Part shown: positions 5,002 to 5,007 of the stretch, piece by piece | How the letters are laid out: every line of letters starts with the position of its first letter | Position numbering within the stretch: position 1 is the stretch's first letter | DNA from: Actinomycetes bacterium | Lineage (GTDB): Bacteria; Actinomycetota; Actinomycetes; Actinomycetales; Microbacteriaceae | Reading direction: 5' to 3' | DNA: 5,007 nucleotides | Assembly (NCBI GenBank): GCA_023432305.1 | Contig: JAEYUT010000042.1 | Coordinates: 1-5,007 of the forward strand | Made by a program: the position numbers and the translations under genes | Notes under the pieces: model-generated | Database searches by the model: none | The model's input: the letters and a program-made list of their open reading frames with translations, nothing else | Told to the model about the DNA's origin: nothing

Positions 5002-5007
5002 CCGCCC

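Noticed and set aside
1..5007. A mobile element, defence system, CRISPR array or biosynthetic cluster.
   Set aside because: No repeats, integrase, transposase or unusual composition are seen; the window is mostly conserved housekeeping and envelope genes.

Overview
The window is a compact, GC-rich, fully coding bacterial chromosome segment in which every supported gene lies on the minus strand. Transcription therefore runs from position 5007 towards 1. The overall set points to a high-GC actinobacterium, most likely Microbacteriaceae (Microbacterium-like). It contains pyrH, frr and cdsA, a DUF3097 protein, a DivIVA-repeat protein, an exported SLT/APF-type lytic enzyme, and GTG and apparently leaderless starts. 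The genus is an inference from gene content and protein style.

Positions 5007 to 1825 hold a tightly packed housekeeping operon: pyrH (UMP kinase), a DUF3097 protein overlapping it by 4 nt, frr (ribosome recycling factor) 44 nt later behind a strong Shine-Dalgarno, and cdsA (CDP-diglyceride synthase) overlapping frr by 1 nt. The order links nucleotide supply, translation recycling and phospholipid synthesis. It follows the common pyrH-frr-cdsA order, with DUF3097 inserted between pyrH and frr. A candidate -10 and Shine-Dalgarno sit just upstream of pyrH at the window edge.

Positions 1824 to 477 hold two envelope-related genes that look separately transcribed. One encodes a protein with four DivIVA N-terminal-type motifs. 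The other encodes a membrane-anchored or secreted lysozyme-fold (lytic transglycosylase-like) protein. Each has a hairpin upstream and a -10-like hexamer almost touching its start codon, suggesting leaderless or nearly leaderless mRNAs.

Positions 476 to 1 hold a small conserved Cys/His (probable zinc-binding) protein. It is translationally coupled by an ATGA overlap to the 5' end of an alpha/beta-hydrolase-like gene that runs off the window. All intergenic gaps are under 80 nt. I see no RNA genes, mobile elements or CRISPR. The content is mostly ordinary core genome. The points most worth a second look are the TOPRIM-like motif pattern in the DUF3097 protein, the four-repeat DivIVA protein, the leaderless-start architecture and the coiled-coil extension on CdsA.
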